Part shown: in pieces, positions 17,166 to 25,346 of the stretch
Layout of the letters: each line of letters begins with the position of its first letter
Numbering within the stretch: the stretch's first letter is position 1
Program-made: the position numbers and the translations under genes
The notes under the pieces: model-generated
What the model saw: only the letters and a program-made list of their open reading frames with translations
What the model was told of the DNA's origin: nothing
Databases searched by the model: none
Assembly (NCBI GenBank): GCA_046350355.1
Contig: JAXMAN010000001.1
Span: forward strand, 806,001 to 870,000
Direction of reading: 5' to 3'
Origin: UBA966 sp046350355
Lineage (GTDB): Bacteria > Planctomycetota > Phycisphaerae > Phycisphaerales > SM1A02
DNA: 64,000 bases

Positions 17166-17894
17166 TCATCCAGCCGACGGGCGCCGGAATGCGCGGCGTC
17201 GGCGGCCGCGTGAAACCATCGGCATCAGCGCGAAGGCGATGAGCCCGCCGGGCGCAGGGCCCCAGACGAGGGTTCGGTTGTCCAAGGCGGTCGTCCCGCT
17301 GCCGAAGATGGCCGACCCGCCGAAGGAGACGGAGCCCTGATTCCCCCATCCTTCCTGATCGATGTAGAAGTGGGCGACCCAGACGCCGAACTGGGCGGCC
17401 GCGCTTCCCCCGGCGATCCCGCCGCCGTTCACGAGGAAGGAGGAGATCGGCACGGCCCGGATCTGCTGGCTGTTGGGATCCGAGGCGTACCAATCCGCCC
17501 CCGGCGGGATCGTGGTGGCTCCCTGCGTGGCGTAGTTGGTGAAGTCCGGGCCGCCCGTCGTGCCGTCGCCGCAGTACCAGGTGCCGCCGTCGTTGAAGCC
17601 GCCCAGCGTCACGAAGCTGTCGGTGTCGAGCCAGTGTGCGACCCCGAGGGCTGGACGCCAGCGGCTGGTGGTCGGCGTGCTGCCCTGGACGAAGGTGCCC
17701 TGGTTGGAGGCGATGGTCGCGTTGGAGACGGCGAGCAGCGCGTCGGAGGAGGAGCTCATGCCCGCAAAGACATCGAGCCAGGCGTAGCGGTCCGGCGACT
17801 CGCGGACGACGCCCACCCAGCCCACGAAGCCGGCGTGTGCCGAGAACGCTGCCATCGCCGCCGCGGCGGCTCCCAGGATGATCGTGCTCCGCAT
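17166..17894 (-). CDS. Exported tail-anchored protein, family member 1 (modified tail)
   Basis: Member of a three-gene family in this window (with 18050-18742 and 20963-21646); function unknown. The 242-residue product has a signal peptide (MRSTIILGAAAAAMAAFSAHA). It shares the blocks 'DSFVTLGG', GTWYCGDGT, FTNYAT, ATTIPPGADWYASDPNSQQI and FGVWVAHF with the other two. Unlike them, its tail (PAPGGLIAFALMPMVSRGRRRR) is followed by nine more residues, and its hydrophobic part is interrupted by Pro, so sorting may fail or differ. AGGGGAG precedes the ATG at 17894. No promoter is obvious; it may be read from 18050. Confidence 0.74.
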   Translation of the reverse strand: MRSTIILGAAAAAMAAFSAHAGFVGWVGVVRESPDRYAWLDVFAGMSSSSDALLAVSNATIASNQGTFVQGSTPTTSRWRPALGVAHWLDTDSFVTLGGFNDGGTWYCGDGTTGGPDFTNYATQGATTIPPGADWYASDPNSQQIRAVPISSFLVNGGGIAGGSAAAQFGVWVAHFYIDQEGWGNQGSVSFGGSAIFGSGTTALDNRTLVWGPAPGGLIAFALMPMVSRGRRRRAFRRPSAG

Positions 17895-17976
17895 CGAACT
17901 GCTCCCCTTGTCGCGGCGTGTGGCCGGCGTGCACGCAGCAGCGCCCGGAAACCGCACCCCTCCACACTCTTGGAGC

Positions 17977-18015
17977 AAAAAGAACCGCCGCCCTTGGAGG
18001 TCCAAGGGCGGCGGT
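17977..18015 (-). terminator. Intrinsic terminator of family member 2 (18050-18742)
   Basis: 15-bp complementary arms (17984-17998 and 18001-18015; the top pairs open as the loop). TTCTTTTTG follows on the minus strand. Confidence 0.85.
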
Positions 18016-18049
18016 GAGAAGGATCCTCGAGTGAGGTTCCGTGGTCGCG

Positions 18050-18742
18050 TTAGGCGCGACGACGGCGAGAGGCCAGGCCGGCGACGCCGAGGAGCGCCAG
18101 GGCGCCCGGGCCGGGGACCGCCCACAGCATCGTGCGCTGGTCGGCGGAGTTGGTGCCCGAGTTGAAGGCCGCCGAGCCGCTGAAGAGGACGCCGCCGTTG
18201 GTGCTGGCGCTGTTCTTCAGGGTGACGAAGTGGGCGACCCAGACGCCGAACTCGGCGTTCGAGCTGCCACCGGTGACCAGGCCGGGGAGGCCAGCGAGGC
18301 TGACGGCGACGATCTGCGAGCTGGTCGGATCCGAGGAGTACCAGCCGGCGTTCGCCGCGATGGTCGTCGCGTTCGAGGTCGCGTAGTTGGTGAAGTTCGG
18401 GTCCGCGGTCGTGGTGTCGCCGCAGTACCAGGTGCCGCCGTCGTCGAAGCCGCCGAGGGTGACGAAGCTGTCGACGTCATCCATGTTGGCGACGCCGAGG
18501 GTCGGACGCCACTTGTTGGTGCCAGCGGTCGCGCCCTGCAGGAAGGCCGAGCCGTTGGTGGCGGAGATGTTCGCGTTGAAGACGTTGAGGAGCTTGTCCG
18601 TGGACGAGCTCATGCCCGCGTACACGTCCATGATGTAGTGCGTGCCGGTGTCGCGCACCTTGCCAACCCAACCCGTGAAGCCAGCGTTGGCAGCGGCAGC
18701 GAGCGAAGCAGCGCCGAGGACAGCGATAAATCCGATCTTCAT
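18050..18742 (-). CDS. Exported tail-anchored protein, family member 2
   Basis: Unknown function, 230 residues. It has a signal peptide (MKIGFIAVLGAASLAAAANA), a body with the family blocks (KWRPTLGV, 'DSFVTLGGFDDGGTWYCGD', FTNYAT, AGWYSSDPTSSQI, FGVWVAHF) and an intact sorting tail, VPGPGALALLGVAGLAS plus RRRRA. It uses more GCT and GGT codons than neighbouring genes, as expected of a strongly expressed gene. It also has a good promoter (18853-18880), a ~100-nt leader and a strong terminator. AAAGGG lies before the ATG at 18742. An abundant surface protein is a reasonable inference. Confidence 0.8.
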   Translation of the reverse strand: MKIGFIAVLGAASLAAAANAGFTGWVGKVRDTGTHYIMDVYAGMSSSTDKLLNVFNANISATNGSAFLQGATAGTNKWRPTLGVANMDDVDSFVTLGGFDDGGTWYCGDTTTADPNFTNYATSNATTIAANAGWYSSDPTSSQIVAVSLAGLPGLVTGGSSNAEFGVWVAHFVTLKNSASTNGGVLFSGSAAFNSGTNSADQRTMLWAVPGPGALALLGVAGLASRRRRA

Positions 18743-19108
18743 AGCCCTAATCCCTTTCCCGCACGAGGCGGGCACAAATGAATGGTCGTGGATCCCTTCT
18801 CAAAGCATCCCGGCCCTTTTGCCGGTCGCTTGGAACCTCACTCCACGGGCCAAAACTAGCCCACCCTCGGGGGGAGTCAAGAAATCATGCCAGCGTGCAC
18901 GCTCAAAATCGGGGGCTTTCAACCCCGTTTGGGTCCGAGTTTGATGGCTTCTGGGGGCGATTCCGGGCCTATGGTGGCTGGGCGACCGCTTTTCTCGGAC
19001 CTCGGGCGTCCCCGGTCGAATTGAGGCCAGCCGCCGGAATCCCGCCATAATGCAGCGCTCCCCTCAAGTCGGGCCCCGAATGGGACCCGCGACCCCCCCG
19101 GAACCAGC
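18743..19108 (+). other. Intergenic region between divergent genes
   Basis: 366 bp without a convincing gene. It carries the promoter and ~100-nt leader of the exported protein gene on the minus side. On the plus side there is a CATAAT sequence (19047-19052) about 57 nt before miaB. Nothing else is recognised. Confidence 0.6.
18853..18880 (-). promoter_or_regulatory. Sigma-70-type promoter of family member 2
   Basis: Minus-strand TTGACT (18875-18880), 16-bp spacer, TAGTTT (18853-18858), about 110 bp before the ATG at 18742. Confidence 0.55.
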
Positions 19109-20707
19109 ATGCGCGTCTACCTCGAAACCTTCGGCTGCCAGATGAACGAGCTCGACAGCGAGCTGGTGCGGGGCCAGCTCCAGTCCCTGGGCTACCAGTT
19201 CGTCGAGGAGCCGGTCGAGGCGCAGGTGCTCCTCTACAACACCTGCTCGGTGCGCGAGCTCGCGGAGCAGAAGGCGTACAGCCGCGTCGGCGAGGTCGGC
19301 GTGCGCAAGCGCGAAGGGGAGGAGCTGATCCTGGGCGTGCTCGGCTGCATGGCGGAGCGCGACGGCGTGGACCTGCTGCGGCGCCATCCGCAGGTGGATC
19401 TGCTCTGCGGCCCCGGCGAGCTCGACAAGCTGCCCCAGCTCATCGACAACGTGCGCCGCGTGCGCGTGGGCGCCGGCGCGGGCGTCGCCCCGCCGGTCCC
19501 GGCACGCGAGCGCCGCGCGGTCGCGCTCGCGGGCAACCGCTCGCGCCGCTCCGCGACGCTCGCCGCCGCCGAGGACGGGCTCGAGTCGCTGGACCTCTCG
19601 CGCGCCTTCGATCCCGACGCGCGCGAGCAGCCGTGGAGCGCGTACGTGCGGATCACGCGCGGCTGCAACAAGTTCTGCACCTACTGCGTGGTGCCCTACA
19701 CCCGCGGCGCGGAGGTGCACCGTCCGCCCGACCACATCGTCGAGGAGTGCCGCCGCCTGGCCGACGCGGGCGCGATCGAGGTGACGCTGCTCGGCCAGAC
19801 CGTGAACCACTACAGCTATGTCCACGGGACGGCGCTGACGGTGGGGGGCGGGGAGGCCCCGCAGGTTGGCCCGGGCTTGAAGGGCTTCCGCGAGGGCCCA
19901 CCCGCGGGCCACCGCGCGACGAGCTTCGCGGACCTGCTGCGGCGCATCCACGACGAGGTCCCCGCGATCCAGCGGCTGCGCTTCGTGACCAGCTATCCAC
20001 GCGACTTCGGCGACGACATCCTCGCCGCGATGCGCGACTGCCCGCGCATCTGCCGCTACCTGCACGCGCCCGCGCAGAGCGGCAGCGACGCGGTGCTCGC
20101 GCGCATGAACCGCGGCTACACCGTGGCGCAGTACGAGGAGTTCGTGGAGCGCGTCTTCGCGCACATCCCGGACGCGACCCTCGCCGGCGACATCATCGTG
20201 GGGTTCCCCGGCGAGACGGAAGAGGACTTCGAGGCGACCTGTTCGCTCGTGCGCCGGCTGCCCTTCAAGAACAACTTCATCTTCAAGTACTCGCCGCGGC
20301 CGGGGACGGTCGCGATCGACCGCTTCGAGGACGACGTCCCGGAACCCGTGAAGCGCCTGCGCAACAACCTGTTGCTGGCGGTGCAGAACGAGACGAGCGC
20401 CCGCGTGCATGCGCAGTGGCGCGGCCGCGAGCTGGCGGTCCTCTTCGACGCGGCGCGAGCGCTGGACAAGCCGGCGCCAGCGGCGGCGGGGGGCGTGGCG
20501 CTGCGGGTCGAGGGCCAGGCCATCGGGGGCGCGGATGCGCGGCCAGCAGGGCGATGGCAGGCGGTCGGCCGGACGCCGGGCGACCTGATCGTCGCGGTGG
20601 ATGTGCCGGACCAGGCCCGTGCGCAGGCGTTGCGGGGCACCATGCAGCGCGTTCGGGTGCAAGATTCGACGGCCCTGCTGCTGCGTGGCGCGCTTATTGG
20701 CCCATGA
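19109..20707 (+). CDS. miaB: tRNA-2-methylthio-N6-dimethylallyladenosine synthase
   Basis: Radical-SAM methylthiotransferase that makes ms2i6A37 in tRNA. The 532-residue product has the N-terminal MTTase domain with cluster cysteines C10, C46 and C80, the radical-SAM motif CNKFCTYC (C186, C190, C193), and a C-terminal TRAM-like domain. It is longer than the usual 440-480 residues. Extra segments lie at about 122-172, after LLGQTVNHYS (about 240-275, Gly-rich) and inside the TRAM region. The motif NTCSVRE and the context after LGQ.VN favour MiaB over MtaB/RimO. It stands alone between exported-protein genes. Confidence 0.92.
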   Translation: MRVYLETFGCQMNELDSELVRGQLQSLGYQFVEEPVEAQVLLYNTCSVRELAEQKAYSRVGEVGVRKREGEELILGVLGCMAERDGVDLLRRHPQVDLLCGPGELDKLPQLIDNVRRVRVGAGAGVAPPVPARERRAVALAGNRSRRSATLAAAEDGLESLDLSRAFDPDAREQPWSAYVRITRGCNKFCTYCVVPYTRGAEVHRPPDHIVEECRRLADAGAIEVTLLGQTVNHYSYVHGTALTVGGGEAPQVGPGLKGFREGPPAGHRATSFADLLRRIHDEVPAIQRLRFVTSYPRDFGDDILAAMRDCPRICRYLHAPAQSGSDAVLARMNRGYTVAQYEEFVERVFAHIPDATLAGDIIVGFPGETEEDFEATCSLVRRLPFKNNFIFKYSPRPGTVAIDRFEDDVPEPVKRLRNNLLLAVQNETSARVHAQWRGRELAVLFDAARALDKPAPAAAGGVALRVEGQAIGGADARPAGRWQAVGRTPGDLIVAVDVPDQARAQALRGTMQRVRVQDSTALLLRGALIGP

Positions 20708-20962
20708 TTGACCGAACGACGGGGGATCCCCCGCAACCTCGGGATTCCCGGGCCGGGGCGTTCCGTTGATTCACCCATTCTGAGTGAAAAAGGCCCCGCC
20801 GTTTGCTTGCCAGCGCACGGATCTGCGTCATGGTGAGGCCTGAGGATGTCGCGCTCGGGCTGACGCCGGCCTCCTCGCCGTTCCCCCTGTCTTGGGTTGA
20901 TTCCCCTTCTCCCCAAGGCAAAACCCCCTTTCACGCTCAGCCCACAGAAAGGTTTTTGAGTC

Positions 20963-21646
20963 ATGAAGATCGGTCTTCTCGCTGCTGGCCTGGTGGCCGG
21001 CGTCTGCAGCTCGTCGTTCGCGGGCTTCATCGGTTGGACTGCCAAGGTCGTGAACCACGGCACCTACTACACGATGGACGTCTTCGCGGCCGTCGACTCG
21101 TCGTCGGACAAGGTCCTGAACGTCTTCAACATGAACATCGCTGCGGTTGGCACGACCTTCACGCAGGGAGCTGGCGCGTCGAACAACAAGTGGCGTCCGA
21201 ACCTGGGCGTCTCTGACATCTCGATGAACGACAGCTTCGTGACCCTCGGTGGCTTCGATGACGGCGGCGTCTACTACTGCGCCGACGGCACCTCGGCCGA
21301 CCCGAGCTTCAGCAACTACGCGACCTCCGGCGCGACCACCATCCCGGCGAACGCTGGTTGGTACAACTCGGATCCGACGAGCTCGCAGATCCTCGGCGCC
21401 GACCTCTCGGCCTTCGCCGGCGAGAGCCGCGGCGTCGCCGCGCAGTACGGCGTCTGGGTTGCCCACTTCGCCGTCTCGGCGACCTCGGTCACCCTGGACA
21501 GCCGCGTTGACTTCAGCGGCAAGGCCGCCTTCAACTCCGGCACGAACGCCTTCGACTCCCGCTCGATGTTCTTCATCGTCCCGGGTCCGGGCGCTCTCGC
21601 CCTGCTCGGCGCCGCGGGCCTCGTCTCGCGCCGTCGCCGCGCCTAA
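20963..21646 (+). CDS. Exported tail-anchored protein, family member 3
   Basis: Unknown function, 227 residues. It has a signal peptide (MKIGLLAAGLVAGVCSSSFA), the family blocks KWRPNLGV, DSFVTLGGFDDGG, YYCADGT, FSNYAT, AGWYNSDPTSSQI and 'YGVWVAHF', and an intact sorting tail, VPGPGALALLGAAGLVS plus RRRRA. It is closest to 18050-18742 but on the opposite strand, with miaB between them. Codon use again includes many GGT, GCT and CGT codons. AAAGG lies 10 nt before the ATG, and a textbook terminator follows. The 255-bp upstream region holds no promoter I can call with confidence. Confidence 0.8.
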   Translation: MKIGLLAAGLVAGVCSSSFAGFIGWTAKVVNHGTYYTMDVFAAVDSSSDKVLNVFNMNIAAVGTTFTQGAGASNNKWRPNLGVSDISMNDSFVTLGGFDDGGVYYCADGTSADPSFSNYATSGATTIPANAGWYNSDPTSSQILGADLSAFAGESRGVAAQYGVWVAHFAVSATSVTLDSRVDFSGKAAFNSGTNAFDSRSMFFIVPGPGALALLGAAGLVSRRRRA

Positions 21647-21684
21647 GTCAGGCCGGCCCTTTCTGGGTGCTTGATTGGGAACTC

Positions 21685-21722
21685 GAGCCGCCGTCCTTCG
21701 GGACGGCGGCTCTTCCCTTTTT
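21685..21722 (+). terminator. Intrinsic terminator of family member 3
   Basis: Perfect 12-bp stem (21685-21696 with 21701-21712), TTCG tetraloop, then TTCCCTTTTT. Confidence 0.92.
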
Positions 21723-21795
21723 CCCGCGGGCGAAGCGTGCCGGGGAACGCCTCCGAATCTCGCGCCGGGAGGCGGAAACTGCCGATATCCGCGCC

Positions 21796-23136
21796 ATGAT
21801 GCGCGCGAGCCACGGACTGGTGCTGGCGGTCCTCGGACTGCTGGTGGTCGCCACGGTGATGGTGAATTCCGCGAGCCTGAGCCTCGCCGGGTCCCAGCCG
21901 ACCACGATGGACGGCATCTTCCTGGGCAAGCAGACCGGCTTCGCGGTGGCCGCCTTCCTGGCCCTGCTGGCGGGCATGTGGGTCCCCGTCGACCGCCTCG
22001 GGACGACCGGCCCGCGCTGGTGGTCGACCCCGGTCGCGTGGATCGCCATCGCCACCCTGGGCGCCCTCCTGCTGGTCCATGTCCCGGGCATCGGCCGCGA
22101 GGCCAACGGCGCCCGCCGCTGGATCTCCCTGGGCCCGATCGGCCTCCAGCCGAGCGAGCTGGCCAAGTGGGCCATGCCGGTCCTGGTCGCGTGGTACGCG
22201 GTTCGGTTCCGCGACCGCATGCACACCTTCAAGTGGGGCTTCGCGATCCCCCTGGCTTGCGTGAGCGCGGTCTGTGGCTTCATCGCCCTGCAGGACCTGG
22301 GAACGGCCGTCCTGATCGAGGTCGTCGCGCTCGCCGTCCTGCTCAGCGCCGGCACCCGCTGGATCTACGCCGCGGCGCTGGCGCCCGTGGGACTGCTCGC
22401 CTTCGCGACCCTGATCATCACGAGCCCGTACCGCGTGAACCGCATCGCGGCCTTCATCGACCCCTACAAGGACCCCCAGGGCATCGGCTACCACATCGTC
22501 CAGTCGATGGCCGCGATCAACGGCGGGGGGCTGGCCGGGCGCGGCCTGGGCAACAGCGAGCTCAAGTTCGGCTACCTGCCGGAAGCGACCACGGACTTCA
22601 TCTACTCGATCGTCGCGGAGGAGCTGGGGATGACCGGTTCCGCGCTGGTCGTCGCGCTCTACCTGCTGCTGGTCGCCTGCGGCGTCGTGATCGTGACCGC
22701 GGCGGTGCGGCGTGCCGCGTCGGGCACTTCTGGCGCTCCCGGCGCCCCGGACGCCGCCGGCCGCCTGCGCGGCTGGCTGCGCGGCGGCACTGGCGAGGAG
22801 GAGCCGCTGCTCTCGAACTTCGCGCAGCTCGTGGGCTTTGGGATCGTGCTGACGGTCGGTCTGCAGGCGCTCATCAACATCTGCGTCGTGACCGGCCTGG
22901 CACCCACCAAGGGCATCGCGCTGCCGCTGCTCTCGCGCGGCGGCACGGGCTGGATCCTGACCTGCCTCTCGCTCGGGATGCTCGTCTCGCTGGAGCGCGC
23001 CGCCGACCGGCGCCGCCGCGAGCTGGGCGTGCCGGTCCCGGGGGAAGCGCGCCCCGACGCGGGCGAGCCCGCCCCGGAGCCGGGCGCGCTCGCCGCGCCG
23101 CAGCACGCCACCGGTAGCGAGGTCTCGACGGCATGA
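21796..23136 (+). CDS. ftsW: Septal peptidoglycan polymerase FtsW (SEDS family)
   Basis: Polytopic inner-membrane glycan polymerase acting at cell division. The 446-residue product has about ten hydrophobic helices and SEDS motifs: ANGARRWISLGPIGLQPSE with LAKW after it, 'LGTAVLI', GYHIVQSMAAINGGGLAGRG and LPEATTDFIYSIVAEELG. The placement directly before murG (ATGA overlap) argues for FtsW rather than RodA. An extra loop of about 45 residues (near residues 305-345) and a Pro/Ala-rich tail are cytoplasmic-looking additions. The ATG at 21796 is chosen over an upstream extension that would include the terminator of the previous gene. Confidence 0.9.
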   Translation: MMRASHGLVLAVLGLLVVATVMVNSASLSLAGSQPTTMDGIFLGKQTGFAVAAFLALLAGMWVPVDRLGTTGPRWWSTPVAWIAIATLGALLLVHVPGIGREANGARRWISLGPIGLQPSELAKWAMPVLVAWYAVRFRDRMHTFKWGFAIPLACVSAVCGFIALQDLGTAVLIEVVALAVLLSAGTRWIYAAALAPVGLLAFATLIITSPYRVNRIAAFIDPYKDPQGIGYHIVQSMAAINGGGLAGRGLGNSELKFGYLPEATTDFIYSIVAEELGMTGSALVVALYLLLVACGVVIVTAAVRRAASGTSGAPGAPDAAGRLRGWLRGGTGEEEPLLSNFAQLVGFGIVLTVGLQALINICVVTGLAPTKGIALPLLSRGGTGWILTCLSLGMLVSLERAADRRRRELGVPVPGEARPDAGEPAPEPGALAAPQHATGSEVSTA

Positions 23137-24269
23137 CGGCCACCGCGCTGCGCCGCACGGTCGTGCTCGCGGGCGGCGGGTCGGGCGGACACCTCAGTCC
23201 GGGCCTCGCCATCGCCGAACGCCTTCTGGAGATCGACGCCTCCGCGCGGCCGCTCTTTCTCTGCTCCACGCGCGCGATCGATGCGCAGATGCTGGGCGAC
23301 GCGGGCGCGGAGTTCCGACCCGTGCCCGCGGAAGGGCTCTCGATGCGTCCGGCCGGACTGCTGCGCTTCGTGCGCGGCTACCTGCGCGGGCGCAGCGAGG
23401 CGCGCCGCATCCTGCAGGCCGAGCGCGCGGAGCACGTGGTCTCGCTTGGCGGATTCGTGACCGGGCCGGTCGTGGCCGCGGCGCGCTCGCTGGGAATTCC
23501 CGTCACGCTGGTCAACCTGGATGCGACGCCGGGGCGCGCGAACCGCATGGTCGCGCGCAAGGCGCAGCGCATCCTGAGCGCGGTGCCCACCCCCGACATG
23601 CCGCAGTTCGCGGAGGCGATCGTGGGCATGCCGCTGCGGCGCGCCGCGATGGCGCCCGCCGGGCGCGCGGAGTGCCGCGTGGAGCTCGGGCTGGAGCCGA
23701 CGCGCCCCGTGCTGCTGGTGACGGGCGCCTCGCAGGGAGCCTCGAGCCTGAACGCCTTCATGGTCGCCTTCGCGCTGGCGAACCGTGCGCTGCTCGAGTC
23801 GTGGCAGATCCTGCACCTGGCCGGGCCGCGCAGCGAGCCCTCGGCGACGGAGCTCGAGCAGGCGTACGCGCGCGCCGGCGTGCGCGCGAGGGTGCTGCCC
23901 TTCCTGAACCGCATGGGGCTGGCGTGGGGCGCCGCGGAACTCGCGCTCAGCCGTGCCGGCGCGAACAGCGTCGCCGAGGCGGAAGCAAACCGCGTCCCGG
24001 CGATCTTTGTCCCCTATCCCTTCCACAAGGACCTGCACCAGGTGGCCAACGCGAAGCCGGTGGTCGATGCCGGCGGAGCGGTGCTCGCCTACGACCAGCT
24101 GGAGGTGGCGGCGAACCTGCGCTCCATCGGTGAGCCGCTCGCCGCGCTGCTCGCCGACGGCCGCCTGCGCGACCGGATGGAGGAGGCGCTGCGCGACCGC
24201 GCGGTGCCCGACGCCGCCGACGCGATCGCCCGCACGGTGCTGGGCGTGCGCGGGCGGGTCAGCCACTAG
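23133..24269 (+). CDS. murG: UDP-GlcNAc:undecaprenyl-PP-MurNAc-pentapeptide GlcNAc transferase
   Basis: Makes lipid II from lipid I on the cytoplasmic face of the membrane. The 378-residue product has the first glycine loop GGGSGGHLSPG (residues 14-24), the second-domain loop VTGASQGASSLN, 'LSRAGANSVAE' and the substrate region VPYPFHKDLHQVANA (usual form P.....HQ..NA). Its ATG overlaps the ftsW stop (ATGA). Its stop overlaps the stop of the convergent bicupin gene (24266-24269), leaving no room for a terminator. Confidence 0.92.
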   Translation: MTATALRRTVVLAGGGSGGHLSPGLAIAERLLEIDASARPLFLCSTRAIDAQMLGDAGAEFRPVPAEGLSMRPAGLLRFVRGYLRGRSEARRILQAERAEHVVSLGGFVTGPVVAAARSLGIPVTLVNLDATPGRANRMVARKAQRILSAVPTPDMPQFAEAIVGMPLRRAAMAPAGRAECRVELGLEPTRPVLLVTGASQGASSLNAFMVAFALANRALLESWQILHLAGPRSEPSATELEQAYARAGVRARVLPFLNRMGLAWGAAELALSRAGANSVAEAEANRVPAIFVPYPFHKDLHQVANAKPVVDAGGAVLAYDQLEVAANLRSIGEPLAALLADGRLRDRMEEALRDRAVPDAADAIARTVLGVRGRVSH

Positions 24270-25342
24270 GGCGCGGGTGTCGCCGGGGCGACCGGGCCGC
24301 CCGGCGGCGCGATGAAGACCTCGCGACGCGGCAGCCGCGCCAGGAACTGCTTGGTCGACTCCGCGTCGAGCCCGAGGTTGGTCGCGATCACGTCCGGCGG
24401 ATTTCCGGCGAGCCATTGCGAGAGGCCGATCGCCTCGTAGCGCGCGGTGTTGAAGCCGATGAGGATGCGCGCGGGCGTCGTGCCGACGTTCTCGATCGAA
24501 TGGCCGTAGCCGCGAGGGATGTAGCCGACATCGCCGGCGCCGAGCCGCGCGGTGCGGAAGCGGCCGCCGGATCCGAAGAGCGTGACGCTCAGCTCGCCCG
24601 CGATCACGTACTGCCACTCGTCCGAGCCCGGATGCCAGTGCAGCTCGCGCAGCGCGCCGGGATCGAGGTCGATCACCGCGCCGGCGATCGTCGTGGCGAT
24701 CGGGAAGCTGGACGAGTCCACGCGCCACTCGCGTCCGCCGTCGAAGACCTGGTGCGGCGACTGCGCGAGCAGGCGGTGCTTGTGCGTCAGCGGCGGGGGA
24801 TGCTCGCCCTGCAGCGCGCGCGCGGCGGGTTCGGGTGGCCGCGGACCGCGCGCGAAGTAGACCTCGCCGCGCGGCAGCTTCGCGCATGCCTCCGCGGAGA
24901 CGCCCAGGTTCTTCGCCAGCAGCGCGGGCGGCGCGTGCCCCAGCCAGTCGGTGATGCTGAAGGTGCCGAACTCGCTGAAGGAGCCGTTGTCGAAGATCAG
25001 GATGAAGTGGCAGGGCTCGTCGCCCAGGCACTCCAGCATGTGCGGATGCCCGCGCGGGAAGTACCAGACGTCGCCGGGGCCGAAGTCGTCGGTCGCGGCT
25101 CGGCCCTCGGGATCGACGACGGTCGTGCGCGCGCGGCCGCGGAGCATGAAGGCCCACTCCGCCGCGGTCGCGTGCCAGTGCAGCTCGCGCATCACGCCGG
25201 GCTCGAGGCGCATCGAGACGCCCGCGAGTCCCGTCGAGATCGGGAGCTGCTCGACGGTCGCCTCCTTGCCGAAGCTTCCGCCCATCACCTTGCCGGTGGA
25301 GCGCTCCAGTCCGAAGGTGAAATCGGGCAGCGTCTCGGCCAC
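24266..25342 (-). CDS. Bicupin, oxalate decarboxylase-like
   Basis: Mn-dependent bicupin resembling oxalate decarboxylase (oxalate to formate and CO2). The 358-residue product has two cupin motifs: HWHATAAEW (H55, H57, E62, with H101) and HWHPGSDEW (H235, H237, E242, with H281). The lid loop that sets decarboxylase versus oxidase activity reads SEFGT (123-127) rather than the classic SENST. The key Glu124 is kept but the neighbours differ, so activity on oxalate needs testing. There is no signal peptide. The GTG start at 25342 lies 4 nt after the M42 peptidase stop with GGAG upstream, so the two form an operon. Confidence 0.82.
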   Translation of the reverse strand: MAETLPDFTFGLERSTGKVMGGSFGKEATVEQLPISTGLAGVSMRLEPGVMRELHWHATAAEWAFMLRGRARTTVVDPEGRAATDDFGPGDVWYFPRGHPHMLECLGDEPCHFILIFDNGSFSEFGTFSITDWLGHAPPALLAKNLGVSAEACAKLPRGEVYFARGPRPPEPAARALQGEHPPPLTHKHRLLAQSPHQVFDGGREWRVDSSSFPIATTIAGAVIDLDPGALRELHWHPGSDEWQYVIAGELSVTLFGSGGRFRTARLGAGDVGYIPRGYGHSIENVGTTPARILIGFNTARYEAIGLSQWLAGNPPDVIATNLGLDAESTKQFLARLPRREVFIAPPGGPVAPATPAP

Positions 25343-25346
25343 GCGC

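Noticed and set aside
18800..19048. 82-codon frame in the gap before miaB
   Set aside because: No ribosome site, no recognisable protein features, and it covers the promoter of the divergent exported gene.
20720..20733. Perfect 14-bp palindrome CGGGGGATCCCCCG after miaB
   Set aside because: There is no loop and no T-tract, so it is a poor terminator. No second copy was noticed that would make it an operator.
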